A stretch of 64,000 bases of DNA from Caminibacter mediatlanticus TB-2 (GTDB taxonomy: Bacteria; Campylobacterota; Campylobacteria; Campylobacterales; Nautiliaceae), in NCBI RefSeq assembly GCF_005843985.1, contig NZ_CP040463.1, positions 980,001 through 1,044,000 on the forward strand, read 5' to 3'. Below are positions 1 through 9,330 of the stretch, piece after piece. A model generated the notes under the pieces. That model had not been told where the DNA came from and did no database searches. It saw only the letters and a list, made by a program, of their open reading frames with translations. Position numbers and translations under genes: made by a program. Numbering within the stretch: the stretch's first letter is position 1; each line of letters starts with the position of its first letter.

Positions 1-1
1 A

Positions 2-1069
2 CAATATTTAGAGGATAGAAAAGGAAAATACCCAGTATATAGTTCTCAAACTGAAAAAAATGGAGAAATAGGTAAAATTGATACATATGATTTCGATGGT
101 GAATTTGTAAATTGGACTACTGATGGAGCAAATGCAGGGACTATATTTTATAGAAAAGGTAAATTTTCTATTACAAATGTCAGTGGATTAATTATCTTAA
201 AAAATTATAAGTTATTAACTTATAAATTTTTGTATTATTGGCTTTCAATAGAAGCAAAAAGGCATGTATATAAAGGGATGGGCAATCCTAAATTAATGAG
301 TAATCAAATGGCTAAAATTACAATTCCTATCCCACCTATTGACATTCAAAAAAAAATAGTTAAAATCCTTGATAGATTTACAGAGCTAACCACAGAGCTA
401 ACCACAGAGCTAACCCTCAGGAAAAAGCAATACTATTACTACCTAAATAAACTCTTAACTTTTAAAGATGATGAAGTGGAGTGGAGGAAAATATCAGAAA
501 TATTTAATCTTAAAAACGGATATACGCCAAGTAAATCAAAAAAAGAATATTGGACAAATGGGACAATTCCGTGGTTTAAAATGGAAGATATAAGAATTAA
601 CGGCAATATTTTAGATAGTTCAATTCAAAAAGTGCATATTAGTGGAATAAAAGGAAAATTGTTTCCAGCAAATTCAATAATAATGGCTACTACGGCAACA
701 ATAGGAGAGCATGCATTAATTAAAGTAGAACATTTAACAAACCAACAATTTACAAATTTTTCGTTAAAAGATGAATTTAAAAATAAATTAGATATAAAGT
801 TTGTATATTATTATTTTTTTATTATTGATGAGCAAGCAAAACAAAGTGTAAATAAGTCAAGTTTTCCAAGTGTGCAAATGAATGAATTAAAAAAATGGAA
901 TTTCCCCATCCCCCCACTCGAAAAACAAAAAGAGATTGTTGCAATTCTTGATAAATTCCATACACTTACAAACTCACTAACTGAGGGTTTGCCTCGTGAG
1001 ATAAACTTGCGACAAAAGCAGTATGAATATTATCGTAATTTATTACTTGATTTTGAAAAGGATGAATAA
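2..1069 (+). CDS. hsdS: Type I restriction enzyme specificity subunit HsdS, 5' end outside the window
   Basis: DNA-recognition subunit of a type I restriction-modification enzyme. The frame is open from base 2 with no plausible start, so the gene begins upstream; the TTG at 230 is internal. It shows the tail of the first target-recognition domain, a central conserved segment (IPIPPIDIQKKIVKILDRF followed by TELT repeats), the whole second recognition domain, and a distal conserved segment that copies the central one (FPIPPLEKQKEIVAILDKF, then RQKQYEYYRNLLLDF). This internal duplication is the hallmark of HsdS. The stop overlaps the next start (TAATG). hsdM is not visible and should lie upstream. 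Confidence 0.93.
   Translation, partial: QYLEDRKGKYPVYSSQTEKNGEIGKIDTYDFDGEFVNWTTDGANAGTIFYRKGKFSITNVSGLIILKNYKLLTYKFLYYWLSIEAKRHVYKGMGNPKLMSNQMAKITIPIPPIDIQKKIVKILDRFTELTTELTTELTLRKKQYYYYLNKLLTFKDDEVEWRKISEIFNLKNGYTPSKSKKEYWTNGTIPWFKMEDIRINGNILDSSIQKVHISGIKGKLFPANSIIMATTATIGEHALIKVEHLTNQQFTNFSLKDEFKNKLDIKFVYYYFFIIDEQAKQSVNKSSFPSVQMNELKKWNFPIPPLEKQKEIVAILDKFHTLTNSLTEGLPREINLRQKQYEYYRNLLLDFEKDE
380..415 (+). repeat. Three tandem 12-bp units inside hsdS (TELT repeats)
   Basis: The unit acagagctaacc occurs three times without mismatch at 380-391, 392-403 and 404-415, coding T-E-L-T each time. It sits in the central spacer between the two recognition domains, where type IC HsdS proteins such as EcoR124I carry two or three TAEL repeats. 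There the copy number sets the length of the non-specific gap in the target. Unit length divisible by three means copy changes keep the frame. Confidence 0.95.
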
Positions 1070-2154
1070 TGGGGAAAACATTAAGTGAAATAGTAGAAAA
1101 ATTAGCAAATTCTCATAAAAAGGTTCAATTAATATATGGTTTTAATGGAACTGGTAAAACAAGATTATCAAGAGAATTTAAAAAATATATTAGTAAAGAG
1201 AACAAAAAGATAAATATTATATATTATAATGCCTTTACAGAAGATTTATTTTACTGGGATAATGATTTAGAAAATAATCAAGAATTTAAAATAAAAATAC
1301 ATTCAAATAATTTCACAAATTGGATTTTTAAAGAACAAGGCAAAGAAAATGAAGTTGTTAAGCATTTTCAATATTATACTAATAATAAATTGACACCAAA
1401 TTTTAATAATGATTATAATGAAATAACTTTCTCTTTAGATAGAGGGGATGAAAGAGAAAAAGAATATATTAAAATATCCAAAGGTGAAGAAAGTGTTTTG
1501 ATATGGAGTATTTTTTATAGTTTAATTGAGCTAATTATAGATGTCTTAGATGTAGCTGAGCCTTCAGATAGAGAGACAGATGAATTCGATTACTTAGAAT
1601 ATATTTTTATTGATGATCCTGTTACATCTTTGGATGAAAATCATTTAATAGAATTAGCAGTTAATTTGGCTACACTTATAAGGTCAAGTGAATCAGAAAA
1701 ATTAAAATTTATAATTACAACTCATAATCCTTTATTTTATAATGTTTTATGTAATGAATTAAAGAAAGCTAAAAAATATTTAATGTTAAAAAATGAAGAT
1801 GAAACATATGAATTGAAAGAATATAATAAAGATGCACCTTTTTCTTATCATGTTTTTTTGCTAAATGAATTAAAAAAAGCAATAGAAACAGATAATATAA
1901 AAAAATATCATTTTAATTTTCTAAGAAACATTTTTGAAAAGACTTCTACATTCTTAGGGTATGATAATTGGAAAGAACTACTTTCAAAGTTTGAAGGAGA
2001 TGCGGAAGCATATTGGAATAGAATAATAAATTTATCGAGTCACTCTAAACATTCAGGGGATGAAATAAGTGAATTGAAAGATTTAGAAAAAAAAGTATTA
2101 AAAAATTTATTTAATCAAACTATTGAAAAATATCATTTTAATATTAAGGAATGA
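1069..2154 (+). CDS. prrC: PrrC-like anticodon nuclease / AAA_13-type ATPase in the restriction locus
   Basis: Predicted ABC-type ATPase of 361 residues. Walker A is GFNGTGKT (24-31), a signature-like SKGEES lies at about 137-142, Walker B is YIFIDDP (178-184) and a switch histidine is in TTHNP (217-221). The C-terminal part has R286-x3-E290 followed by H325 in NLSSH. This spacing resembles the Arg320/Glu324/His356 catalytic triad of the tRNA-Lys anticodon nuclease PrrC. The order hsdS-prrC-hsdR is also that of the E. coli prr locus. By analogy it would be kept silent by the restriction complex and cut tRNA when phage inhibit that complex. Its length (PrrC is about 396) and tRNA target are unproven. 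Confidence 0.75.
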   Translation: MGKTLSEIVEKLANSHKKVQLIYGFNGTGKTRLSREFKKYISKENKKINIIYYNAFTEDLFYWDNDLENNQEFKIKIHSNNFTNWIFKEQGKENEVVKHFQYYTNNKLTPNFNNDYNEITFSLDRGDEREKEYIKISKGEESVLIWSIFYSLIELIIDVLDVAEPSDRETDEFDYLEYIFIDDPVTSLDENHLIELAVNLATLIRSSESEKLKFIITTHNPLFYNVLCNELKKAKKYLMLKNEDETYELKEYNKDAPFSYHVFLLNELKKAIETDNIKKYHFNFLRNIFEKTSTFLGYDNWKELLSKFEGDAEAYWNRIINLSSHSKHSGDEISELKDLEKKVLKNLFNQTIEKYHFNIKE

Positions 2155-2157
2155 AAA

Positions 2158-5100
2158 ATGTATAAACCAATAGCAAAAACCAATAACTTCATAATTCTTG
2201 ATAAATTTGAAAAGTATGATTATGTAAAAGAGCAAAATACAGGGTATCAAAGTGAAAAGGCACTTGAAGACGAACTTATAAAAGATTTAATAAATCAAGG
2301 ATATATTTATAGAGATGATATAAAAAATTATGAAAGTTTATTAAAAAATGTTCGTGAAAAAATAGAAAAACTTAATGATATAAAATTTAGCGATAGTGAA
2401 TGGGAGAGATTTTTAAAAGAGTATCTTGATAATTTAAGTGATGGGGTGATTGAAAAAACAAGAAAAGTTCATAATGATTATATTTACGATTTTGTTTTTG
2501 ATAGTGGAGTAATAAAAAACATATATCTTTTTGATAAAAAAAATATTTCAAAAAACTCAGTTGAGGTTATTAGACAATTTACACAAAAAGGGGATTATCT
2601 AAATAGATATGATGTGACTATTTTAGTAAATGGTTTGCCTCTTGTGCATATAGAATTAAAAAGAAGAGGTGTTTCAATAAAAGAAGCCTTTAACCAAATA
2701 GATAGATATAAAAGAGAAAGTTTTTTTAATAAAAATTCACTTTTTAAATATATTCAAATATTTGTAATCTCAAACGGAACGGATACAAGATATTTTGCAA
2801 ATACAACAAAAAGAGAAAAAAATAGCTTTGATTTTACGATAAACTGGGCAACTGCTGATAATAAACCTATAAAAGATTTAAAGGACTTTACAACAACTTT
2901 TTTTGAAAAACGCACACTTCTTGAAGTAATTTTTAAATACTCTGTCTTTGATGTTAATAATACTTTGCTTATAATGAGACCTTATCAAATAGCAGCAACT
3001 GAGAGGATTTTATGGAAGATTAAAAGCTCATACGAAAATAAAAAATATTCATCAGTTGAAGGTGGCGGATATATTTGGCATACAACAGGAAGCGGTAAAA
3101 CTCTCACAAGTTTTAAAACTGCTCAGCTTGCTACAAAGCTTGATTTTATTGATAAAGTGTTTTTTGTAGTAGATAGAAAAGATTTAGATTATCAAACAAT
3201 GAAAGAATATCAAAGGTTTAGCCCTGATAGTGTAAATGGTAGCGAAAATACAGCTGGGCTTAAAAGAAATATTTTAAAGCAAGATAATAAAATAATAGTA
3301 ACTACTATTCAAAAATTAAATAACCTTCTAAAAAGCGAAAAAGATTTAGAAATTTATAAAAAAGATGTTGTGTTTATATTTGATGAAGCACATCGCAGTC
3401 AATTTGGAGAGGCTCAAAAAAATCTAAAAAAGAGATTTAAAAAGTATTATCAGTTTGGATTTACAGGCACTCCAATTTTTCCTGAAAATGCACTTGGTTC
3501 TCAAACAACTGCAAGTGTATTTGGTGCTATGCTTCACTCGTATGTAATAACTGATGCGATAAGAGATGAGAAGGTATTAAAATTTAAGGTTGATTATAAT
3601 AATGTAAAACCAAAATTTAAAAATATAGAAACCGAGCAAGATTTGGAAAAACTCTCTAAATTTGAAACAAAAGAAGCACTTTTGCATCTTGAAAGAATTA
3701 AAGAAATAGCTTCTTATATTTTAGAAAATTTTGATAAAAAAACTCATAGAAAATATGGGCAAAAAAATTTTAATGCAATATTTGCTGTAAGTAGTGTAGA
3801 TGCGGCAAAGATTTATTATGAAACATTTAAGAAATTGCAAGAAAATTCTCCTAATCCTTTAAAAATAGCAACCATTTTTTCATATAAACAAAATGAAGAG
3901 TCCGCAATTGGTGAGATTGAAGATGAAAGTTTTGAAGTAAATGCACTTAATTCAACAGCAAAAGAGTTTTTAGCTAAGGCTATAAATGATTATAATAAAA
4001 TGTTTAAAACAAACTTTAAAGTTGATGGTAATTCATTTCAAAATTATTATAGAGATTTATCAAAAAGAGTAAAAGATGTTGAGATTGATTTATTAATTGT
4101 TGTTGGTATGTTTTTAACTGGATTTGATGCAATAAGGCTTAATACTTTGTTTGTTGATAAAAATCTTCGTTATCACGGACTTATTCAAGCATATTCAAGA
4201 ACAAATAGAATCTATAACAAAACAAAAGCTTTTGGAAATATAGTAACTTTTAGAGACCTCGAACAAGCTACAATAGATGCAATAAAACTATTTGGTGATA
4301 AAAATACTAAAAATATTATTTTAGAAAAAAGCTATGAAGAGTATTTAAAAGGTTTTGAGGATAGTTTAACAAAAGAGAAAAAAAGAGGTTTTGTTGAAAT
4401 TATTGAAGAATTAAAAACAAAATTTCCAAATCCAGTTGAAATAGAAAAAGAAAATGAAAAAAAAGAGTTTGTAAAACTATTTAGTGAATATTTAAAAATT
4501 GAAAATATTTTGCAAAATTTTGATGAATATTATGCAATGAAAGAGTTGCAACATATTAATAATAAAAATGAAGTTGAAAAAATTAAAGAAAAATATCATT
4601 TAGATGATGAAACATTTGAAAAGATTAAAGATATTAAACTTCTTGATGATAGGATAGTTCAAGATTATCTATCAACTTATCACGATATAAGAGAATGGAT
4701 AAAGGTAAGAAAAGAAAATGAAAAAGAAGAGAAAACAGAAATAAATTGGGATAATGTTGTTTTTGAAGTTGACTTGTTAAAATCGCAAGAAATAAATTTG
4801 GATTATATATTAGAGTTAATTTTTGAAAAAAATAAAATTACTAAAAATAAAGATGAATTAGTTAATGAAATAAAAAAAGTTATTAGAGCAAGTGTAGGTC
4901 ATAGAGCAAAAGAGGATTTGATTGTAAGATTTATAAATGATTTTGATTTAGATGAGTTTAAAACTCCTGCTGATATTATTGAAGAATTTTTTAAGTTTGC
5001 AAAAAATGAAATGGAAAAAGAAAAAGAAAAAATTATAAAAGAAGAAAATTTAAAAACAGAGATTGTTAATAAATATTTAAGAGTATCTTTAAAAAGAGGC

Positions 5101-5235
5101 TATGCAAGTGAAAATGGAACAGAACTTAATGATATGCTTCCTAAAATGAGTCCTCTAAATCCAAATTATTTAAATAAAAAAAGAGCTGTGTTTGAAAAAT
5201 TAGCAAAACTTGTTGAAAAATTTAGAGGAGTATAG
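2158..5235 (+). CDS. hsdR: Type I restriction enzyme motor/endonuclease subunit HsdR
   Basis: Translocating and cleaving subunit, 1025 residues, close to the 1038 of EcoR124I. The PD-(D/E)xK nuclease site is visible as D152, E166 and K168 (HIELKRR), with a Q180-x3-Y184 motif behind it; EcoR124I uses D151, E165, K167. Superfamily 2 helicase motifs follow: HTTGSGKT near 308, [10 protein letters not shown] near 408, FTGTPIF near 432 and an IQAYSRTNR motif VI near 680. A charged helical region forms the C-terminus. The start lies 4 bases after the prrC stop, indicating one operon with hsdS and prrC. Confidence 0.96.
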   Translation: MYKPIAKTNNFIILDKFEKYDYVKEQNTGYQSEKALEDELIKDLINQGYIYRDDIKNYESLLKNVREKIEKLNDIKFSDSEWERFLKEYLDNLSDGVIEKTRKVHNDYIYDFVFDSGVIKNIYLFDKKNISKNSVEVIRQFTQKGDYLNRYDVTILVNGLPLVHIELKRRGVSIKEAFNQIDRYKRESFFNKNSLFKYIQIFVISNGTDTRYFANTTKREKNSFDFTINWATADNKPIKDLKDFTTTFFEKRTLLEVIFKYSVFDVNNTLLIMRPYQIAATERILWKIKSSYENKKYSSVEGGGYIWHTTGSGKTLTSFKTAQLATKLDFIDKVFFVVDRKDLDYQTMKEYQRFSPDSVNGSENTAGLKRNILKQDNKIIVTTIQKLNNLLKSEKDLEIYKKDVVFIFDEAHRSQFGEAQKNLKKRFKKYYQFGFTGTPIFPENALGSQTTASVFGAMLHSYVITDAIRDEKVLKFKVDYNNVKPKFKNIETEQDLEKLSKFETKEALLHLERIKEIASYILENFDKKTHRKYGQKNFNAIFAVSSVDAAKIYYETFKKLQENSPNPLKIATIFSYKQNEESAIGEIEDESFEVNALNSTAKEFLAKAINDYNKMFKTNFKVDGNSFQNYYRDLSKRVKDVEIDLLIVVGMFLTGFDAIRLNTLFVDKNLRYHGLIQAYSRTNRIYNKTKAFGNIVTFRDLEQATIDAIKLFGDKNTKNIILEKSYEEYLKGFEDSLTKEKKRGFVEIIEELKTKFPNPVEIEKENEKKEFVKLFSEYLKIENILQNFDEYYAMKELQHINNKNEVEKIKEKYHLDDETFEKIKDIKLLDDRIVQDYLSTYHDIREWIKVRKENEKEEKTEINWDNVVFEVDLLKSQEINLDYILELIFEKNKITKNKDELVNEIKKVIRASVGHRAKEDLIVRFINDFDLDEFKTPADIIEEFFKFAKNEMEKEKEKIIKEENLKTEIVNKYLRVSLKRGYASENGTELNDMLPKMSPLNPNYLNKKRAVFEKLAKLVEKFRGV

Positions 5236-5282
5236 TGTCTAAAAAATAATCACTTTTTTATCTAACTTTTTTACTTTTTATT

Positions 5283-5311
5283 ATACAATGCCGTAAAAAA
5301 AGGCATTGTAT
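5283..5311 (+). promoter_or_regulatory. Perfect 10-bp hairpin overlapping the narB start codon
   Basis: ATACAATGCC (5283-5292) is the exact inverse complement of GGCATTGTAT (5302-5311), with a 9-base loop. The ATG of the next gene begins at 5310 inside the descending arm, and the only Shine-Dalgarno-like AAGG (5300-5303) lies at the loop/stem border. The stem would hide the start site in mRNA. It could instead serve as a terminator after hsdR, but no T-run follows. Confidence 0.7.
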
Positions 5312-7253
5312 GACAAAAACAATATGCAGTTATTGTGGTGTTGGGTGTGGGTTTGAGGTTGAAGGAAAAGTTAAAGGGGATAAAACTCATCCATCAAATG
5401 AGGGGCTAATTTGTAAAAAGGGAAGTTTAGAAGATAAAGTTGTAAATAATAGAATTTTAAAGCCACTTTTTAGAGAAAACAAAGAAGATGAATTTAGAGA
5501 AATAAGTTATGAAGAAGCAATTAAGATAGTAGCTAATAAAATAAAAAACACTTCTCCACAAAAAATAGGCTTTTATCTCTCAGGGCAATTACTTAATGAA
5601 GATTACTACATTGCAAATAAACTTGCAAAAGGATTTATTAAAACAAATAATGTTGATACAAATTCACGAACTTGCATGGCAAGTGCGGTTGTTGGGTATA
5701 AAAAGGTAATAGGAAGCGATTATGTGCCTTTAACTATGGAAGATGCTTTGAATTGTGACCTTTATATTTTAGCTGGAAGTAATATTGCTGAGGCTCATAT
5801 TGTCTTTTTTAATAGGGTAAAAAAAGCTAAAAAAAAGGGACTTAAAGTTGTAGTAATTGACCCACGATTTACAAAAACAGCTGAAATTGCAGATTTGTAT
5901 ATTGATATTAATGTTGGAGGGGATATTTATCTGTTTCTTGCAATGCAACGCAAATTTTTAGATGATGGAATGATTGATTTTGAATTTTTAAGAAAAAAGG
6001 CTGAGTTTAGTGAAGATTTTTTTGAAAATTTAAGACAAATTGATATTGATGAATATTTAAAAAAAGCAGGAGTTAGCAAAGATAAATTTGAAAAGTTGAT
6101 TGAACTTTGGAAGAGTAATCAAAATATTGTTGGTAGTTGGACTATGGGGCTTAATCAAAGTAGTGAAGGGGTTGAGAAAAATATTGCTTTTATAAATCTT
6201 TTTTTACTAACTGGCAAAATGTTTAAGAATCTAAATGGACCATTATCTCTGACAGGTCAGCCAAATGCCATGGGTGGAAGAGAAGTTGGAGGACTTGCTA
6301 CAACTCTTGCAGTGCATCTTGATTACACACCTGAGAATGTTAAAAAAGTAGAAGAGTTTTGGGGCACAACAGCAATTCCAACTAAAATAGGACTAACTGC
6401 TGATGAAATGGTAAAAAAAGGTAATTTAGAGTGTTTGATTGTAGCTCATACAGACCCTGTTTATCATCTGCCAAATAGACATGAAACTGAAAAGGCTTTT
6501 AGAGATATTGATTTAGTAGTAGAACTTAATGCTTACAAGGGGAGTGAAACAAGTAAATTTGCAAATTTAATAATTCCAGTAGCTCCTTGGGGAGAAAAAG
6601 AAGGAACTCAAACAAATCTTGATAGGGTAATAACTCTTCAAAAGCCTTTTAGAGAAAAACAAGCAAAACAAGACTGGGAAGTTTTTGCTGATATAGGAAA
6701 GGCTCTTGGATTTAGTGGATTTGATTTTTCTTCAAGTAAAGAAGTATTTAATGAGTATAAAGAGATGACAAGGCTTAGTCCTGATATGAATATTTATGAG
6801 TGTGATTATGATGAATTAGAAAATAAGCCATTTAGATGGGGGAAAAATTTAGATAGTGCAATAGGAGGTAAAGCAAAACTTATTTGGATTGATAAACAAA
6901 ATAGAAGTTTAATACCTGATAGTGAATATCCATTTTTACTTATAACTACACGACTTGCAAATCATTGGCACTCTATGACAAAAACTGCACAAGTTATAAA
7001 AGATGAGGTAGATTTTGTAGAGATGAATGAGGAGGATATGAAGAGTTTAGGAATAGATGAAGGTGATGTTATTGAAATAGTGTCAAAATTTAGTATAATT
7101 TCACTTAAAGCAAAAAAATCTAAAATAAAAAAAGGTGTGGTAGCTATACCTATGCATTTAAAAGGGATTAATTACTTAACAAATAATATTTTAGATCCAA
7201 TAAGTAAAGAACCAGACTATAACCATACACCAGTAAGAATAAACATTCTATAA
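5310..7253 (+). CDS. narB: Assimilatory nitrate reductase catalytic subunit (molybdopterin enzyme)
   Basis: Cytoplasmic molybdenum bis-MGD oxidoreductase that would reduce nitrate to nitrite. An N-terminal [4Fe-4S] site is formed by C6, C9, C13 and C35. The molybdenum ligand is C122 in NSRTCMASAV, as in the NarB/NasA/Nap branch (formate dehydrogenases often have Sec or Cys in another context). LTGQPNAMGGREVGG and the C-terminal LITTRLANHWHSMT block are typical of NarB/NasA. At 647 residues it lacks the extra iron-sulfur or flavin domains of longer NasA proteins. There is no Tat or Sec signal. Neighbouring narK and a siroheme-type gene support nitrate assimilation; a formate dehydrogenase is the alternative. 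Confidence 0.85.
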   Translation: MTKTICSYCGVGCGFEVEGKVKGDKTHPSNEGLICKKGSLEDKVVNNRILKPLFRENKEDEFREISYEEAIKIVANKIKNTSPQKIGFYLSGQLLNEDYYIANKLAKGFIKTNNVDTNSRTCMASAVVGYKKVIGSDYVPLTMEDALNCDLYILAGSNIAEAHIVFFNRVKKAKKKGLKVVVIDPRFTKTAEIADLYIDINVGGDIYLFLAMQRKFLDDGMIDFEFLRKKAEFSEDFFENLRQIDIDEYLKKAGVSKDKFEKLIELWKSNQNIVGSWTMGLNQSSEGVEKNIAFINLFLLTGKMFKNLNGPLSLTGQPNAMGGREVGGLATTLAVHLDYTPENVKKVEEFWGTTAIPTKIGLTADEMVKKGNLECLIVAHTDPVYHLPNRHETEKAFRDIDLVVELNAYKGSETSKFANLIIPVAPWGEKEGTQTNLDRVITLQKPFREKQAKQDWEVFADIGKALGFSGFDFSSSKEVFNEYKEMTRLSPDMNIYECDYDELENKPFRWGKNLDSAIGGKAKLIWIDKQNRSLIPDSEYPFLLITTRLANHWHSMTKTAQVIKDEVDFVEMNEEDMKSLGIDEGDVIEIVSKFSIISLKAKKSKIKKGVVAIPMHLKGINYLTNNILDPISKEPDYNHTPVRINIL

Positions 7254-7349
7254 AAAAGTTAAGAAAAAATCGAGAGTTTAAGGAAAGTTAAGTAAATAAG
7301 TAAAAAGGGTGTACTTCTCCAGCTTTTACTTTATAATTAAATATTAAAT

Positions 7350-7392
7350 AAAGTTTAACTTAAGATCTTAATAAGAGTTTGAGTTAAACTTT
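7350..7392 (+). terminator. 11-bp inverted repeat between narB and the lipoprotein gene, terminator-like
   Basis: AAAGTTTAACT (7350-7360) pairs exactly with AGTTAAACTTT (7382-7392), with a 21-base loop containing the perfect palindrome TTAAGATCTTAA (7360-7371). A short T-run touches the stem at 7390-7394. It could end narB transcription, although it lies 97 bases past the stop, or be a control site for the gene at 7432. The stem is AT-rich, so strength is uncertain. Confidence 0.45.
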
Positions 7393-7431
7393 TTAGTTTA
7401 AAAAAATTTATTTTATTATAAAAGGAAAAAA

Positions 7432-8829
7432 ATGAAAAAGTCATTATTGTTCTTAATAATTTCATTACTTATATTAGGATGTGCAAATAAATCTCCTCAT
7501 ATTTCAACTAAAACACAAAATAATAAAAATTTATCATATAAATTAAAATCTAAATACTATTTATATATGTCAACACAATCAGGAATGATCGTAAACAATA
7601 TAAATAATAATAATTTAAAAGAAAAATATTTTGTAAGATTGAATGATTTAAAACCATATGGATATAAAAATAAAATTTATTGTACAGGATGGATATATTA
7701 TTGGGCAAGAAATTACAAATGTAATTGTGACAAGAATATTTATGACAAAAAAAAACACTATAACGTTGGATTTGCTTTATTGCTAGGAGGAACTACTTTT
7801 GGACTTGGTTGGTTAGTTTTTGGTATTCCTCATTATACTGTGTGTAATTTTAATGATAATAAATTTTTTCATTTTGTTAATAATAAATTAACTTTTTATA
7901 AAATTGACAGAAATAAAATAATAGACAAATATTCAAATTTAGTTGATAAAGCTGATTTGTTAAATAAAAAAACAATACTTATATACAATAAATACTTAGA
8001 AAAATATTCTGAATTCAAAAGAAAAACTATTAAAGAAAAATATAATGATAAAATAGGATTTTTATCTAAAAATGATCATATAAACTTAAAAATTACAAAT
8101 TATATAGAAATACCTAAAAGACCTTCTCTTAAGCGTAGAATTAATGAAATCTTTCCTTGTTATACATTCTTCAGTAATAAAAATTGCATGAACCAGTTTG
8201 CTTCTACATCAGCTGAAATTGAGAAAATGGTAAAAAATTATGTGTATCAATTACAAGAAGGAGATAAAAATTTAAGTTTTATTAAATATTCATATAATAA
8301 AGGTATACATAAATATGATAATAATAAAGGTAAAATTTTATATTACAATATAAAAATAGATAAAAAAGCAAGCACAGTTATTTATACAATATATAGAACT
8401 GATTTTTATGATGTTATTCCTAATTATGCTATCAAAGATAAATATATTAAAATAGAAGAGTTACAAAATGGAAATATAAAAATAAAAAATTTAACAAATA
8501 AGTTTTTATATGTGTCTATGTTAAGTATATATTTTAACAATCATATTGTAAATTATCCAGCTAATCTAAACTTAGCACCTAACAGTGAATTTACAACATA
8601 TATAAAAGGTTTTGTAAATGAAGCAACGAGATTACATGATTTAGTAAATAGTCAAGGCAATGATATAAATTATAATAATTTTTATATGTTAAAAAATGTT
8701 AAAAATAAAAATCAAAAAATAATAGTTGGATTAGCAGTAAAATACAAAATAGTAGGTACTGATAAATATAGGACTTTGTATAAAAAAAATAGAGTGCCTA
8801 TTGAAACTTTAATAAAAAATAAAATTTAA
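7432..8829 (+). CDS. Putative lipoprotein of unknown function
   Basis: Unrecognised protein of 465 residues. The N-terminus is a clear lipoprotein signal (MKKSLLFLIISLLILGC), predicting acylation at Cys18 and export. A cysteine-rich patch (CTGWIYYWARNYKCNC, about 84-99) is followed by one long hydrophobic stretch (VGFALLLGGTTFGLGWLVFGI, about 108-128) that could cross the membrane. The remainder is rich in Lys, Asn, Tyr and Ile with no motif I know. It has its own strong ribosome-binding site (aaaagg) and stands alone between narB and the tetrapyrrole gene. The even lower G+C and Asn-rich codon use differ from its neighbours and may mean recent acquisition. Confidence 0.8.
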   Translation: MKKSLLFLIISLLILGCANKSPHISTKTQNNKNLSYKLKSKYYLYMSTQSGMIVNNINNNNLKEKYFVRLNDLKPYGYKNKIYCTGWIYYWARNYKCNCDKNIYDKKKHYNVGFALLLGGTTFGLGWLVFGIPHYTVCNFNDNKFFHFVNNKLTFYKIDRNKIIDKYSNLVDKADLLNKKTILIYNKYLEKYSEFKRKTIKEKYNDKIGFLSKNDHINLKITNYIEIPKRPSLKRRINEIFPCYTFFSNKNCMNQFASTSAEIEKMVKNYVYQLQEGDKNLSFIKYSYNKGIHKYDNNKGKILYYNIKIDKKASTVIYTIYRTDFYDVIPNYAIKDKYIKIEELQNGNIKIKNLTNKFLYVSMLSIYFNNHIVNYPANLNLAPNSEFTTYIKGFVNEATRLHDLVNSQGNDINYNNFYMLKNVKNKNQKIIVGLAVKYKIVGTDKYRTLYKKNRVPIETLIKNKI

Positions 8830-9082
8830 TGTAGAAATTGGGTATTTTATAATACAAATATTTAATTTGATAATAAGTAAATTTTTAAATTAACTTAAAT
8901 TTACTTATAAAATATTTTATACAATTTACTTTTTTTTTGAAGGTATTAAAAAAGTTTGTGGATAGGATTTGATTATTCAATATTGGAATACTAATTAAGA
9001 AATATTATTGGTTTGGTATTATTATATATTCATATTTTTAAAGTTTAGGTTTTGAGATAATTGTATAAGACACTACAAATAG

Positions 9083-9330
9083 AGAAAAATTGATATGGTA
9101 GTGTTTGTTGGAGATATGTTATAGAGTTCAAAGTAAAAGGATGTGAAAATAAAGTGGAGAGAGGGTGAAGAGAAGGTTGATAGAGTAAAAATGAGGCATT
9201 AAAGCAGATAAAAGAAAAAAAATATTATGAAAAATATATAAATCAAAACAAACAAATATATTTAATTGGAATAATTTTTGATGAAAATGAGAAAAATATC
9301 GTTAAGTTTGATTGGGAGGAAGTATGTTAG
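9083..9330 (+). pseudogene. Decayed remnant of a PD-(D/E)xK (DUF1703-type) nuclease-like gene
   Basis: Within an otherwise gene-free stretch (8830-9323), three pieces of the C-terminal half of the AAA-ATPase-like/PDDEXK_9 family can be read. They are KIDMVVFVGD (9086-9115), RYVIEFKVK (9112-9138, the E-x-K nuclease core) and EALKQIKEKKYYEKY (9193-9237), continuing to FDWEEV just before the TAG at 9328. The pieces lie in two frames and are broken by stops at 9122, 9166, 9178 and 9181. Such genes are common and often multicopy in Campylobacterota. Nothing recognisable remains in 8830-9080, which is plain AT-rich DNA. Confidence 0.75.

Noticed and set aside
230-1069. Short HsdS starting at TTG 230
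   Set aside because: The upstream codons from base 2 are also HsdS-like and open, so the gene is merely cut by the window edge.
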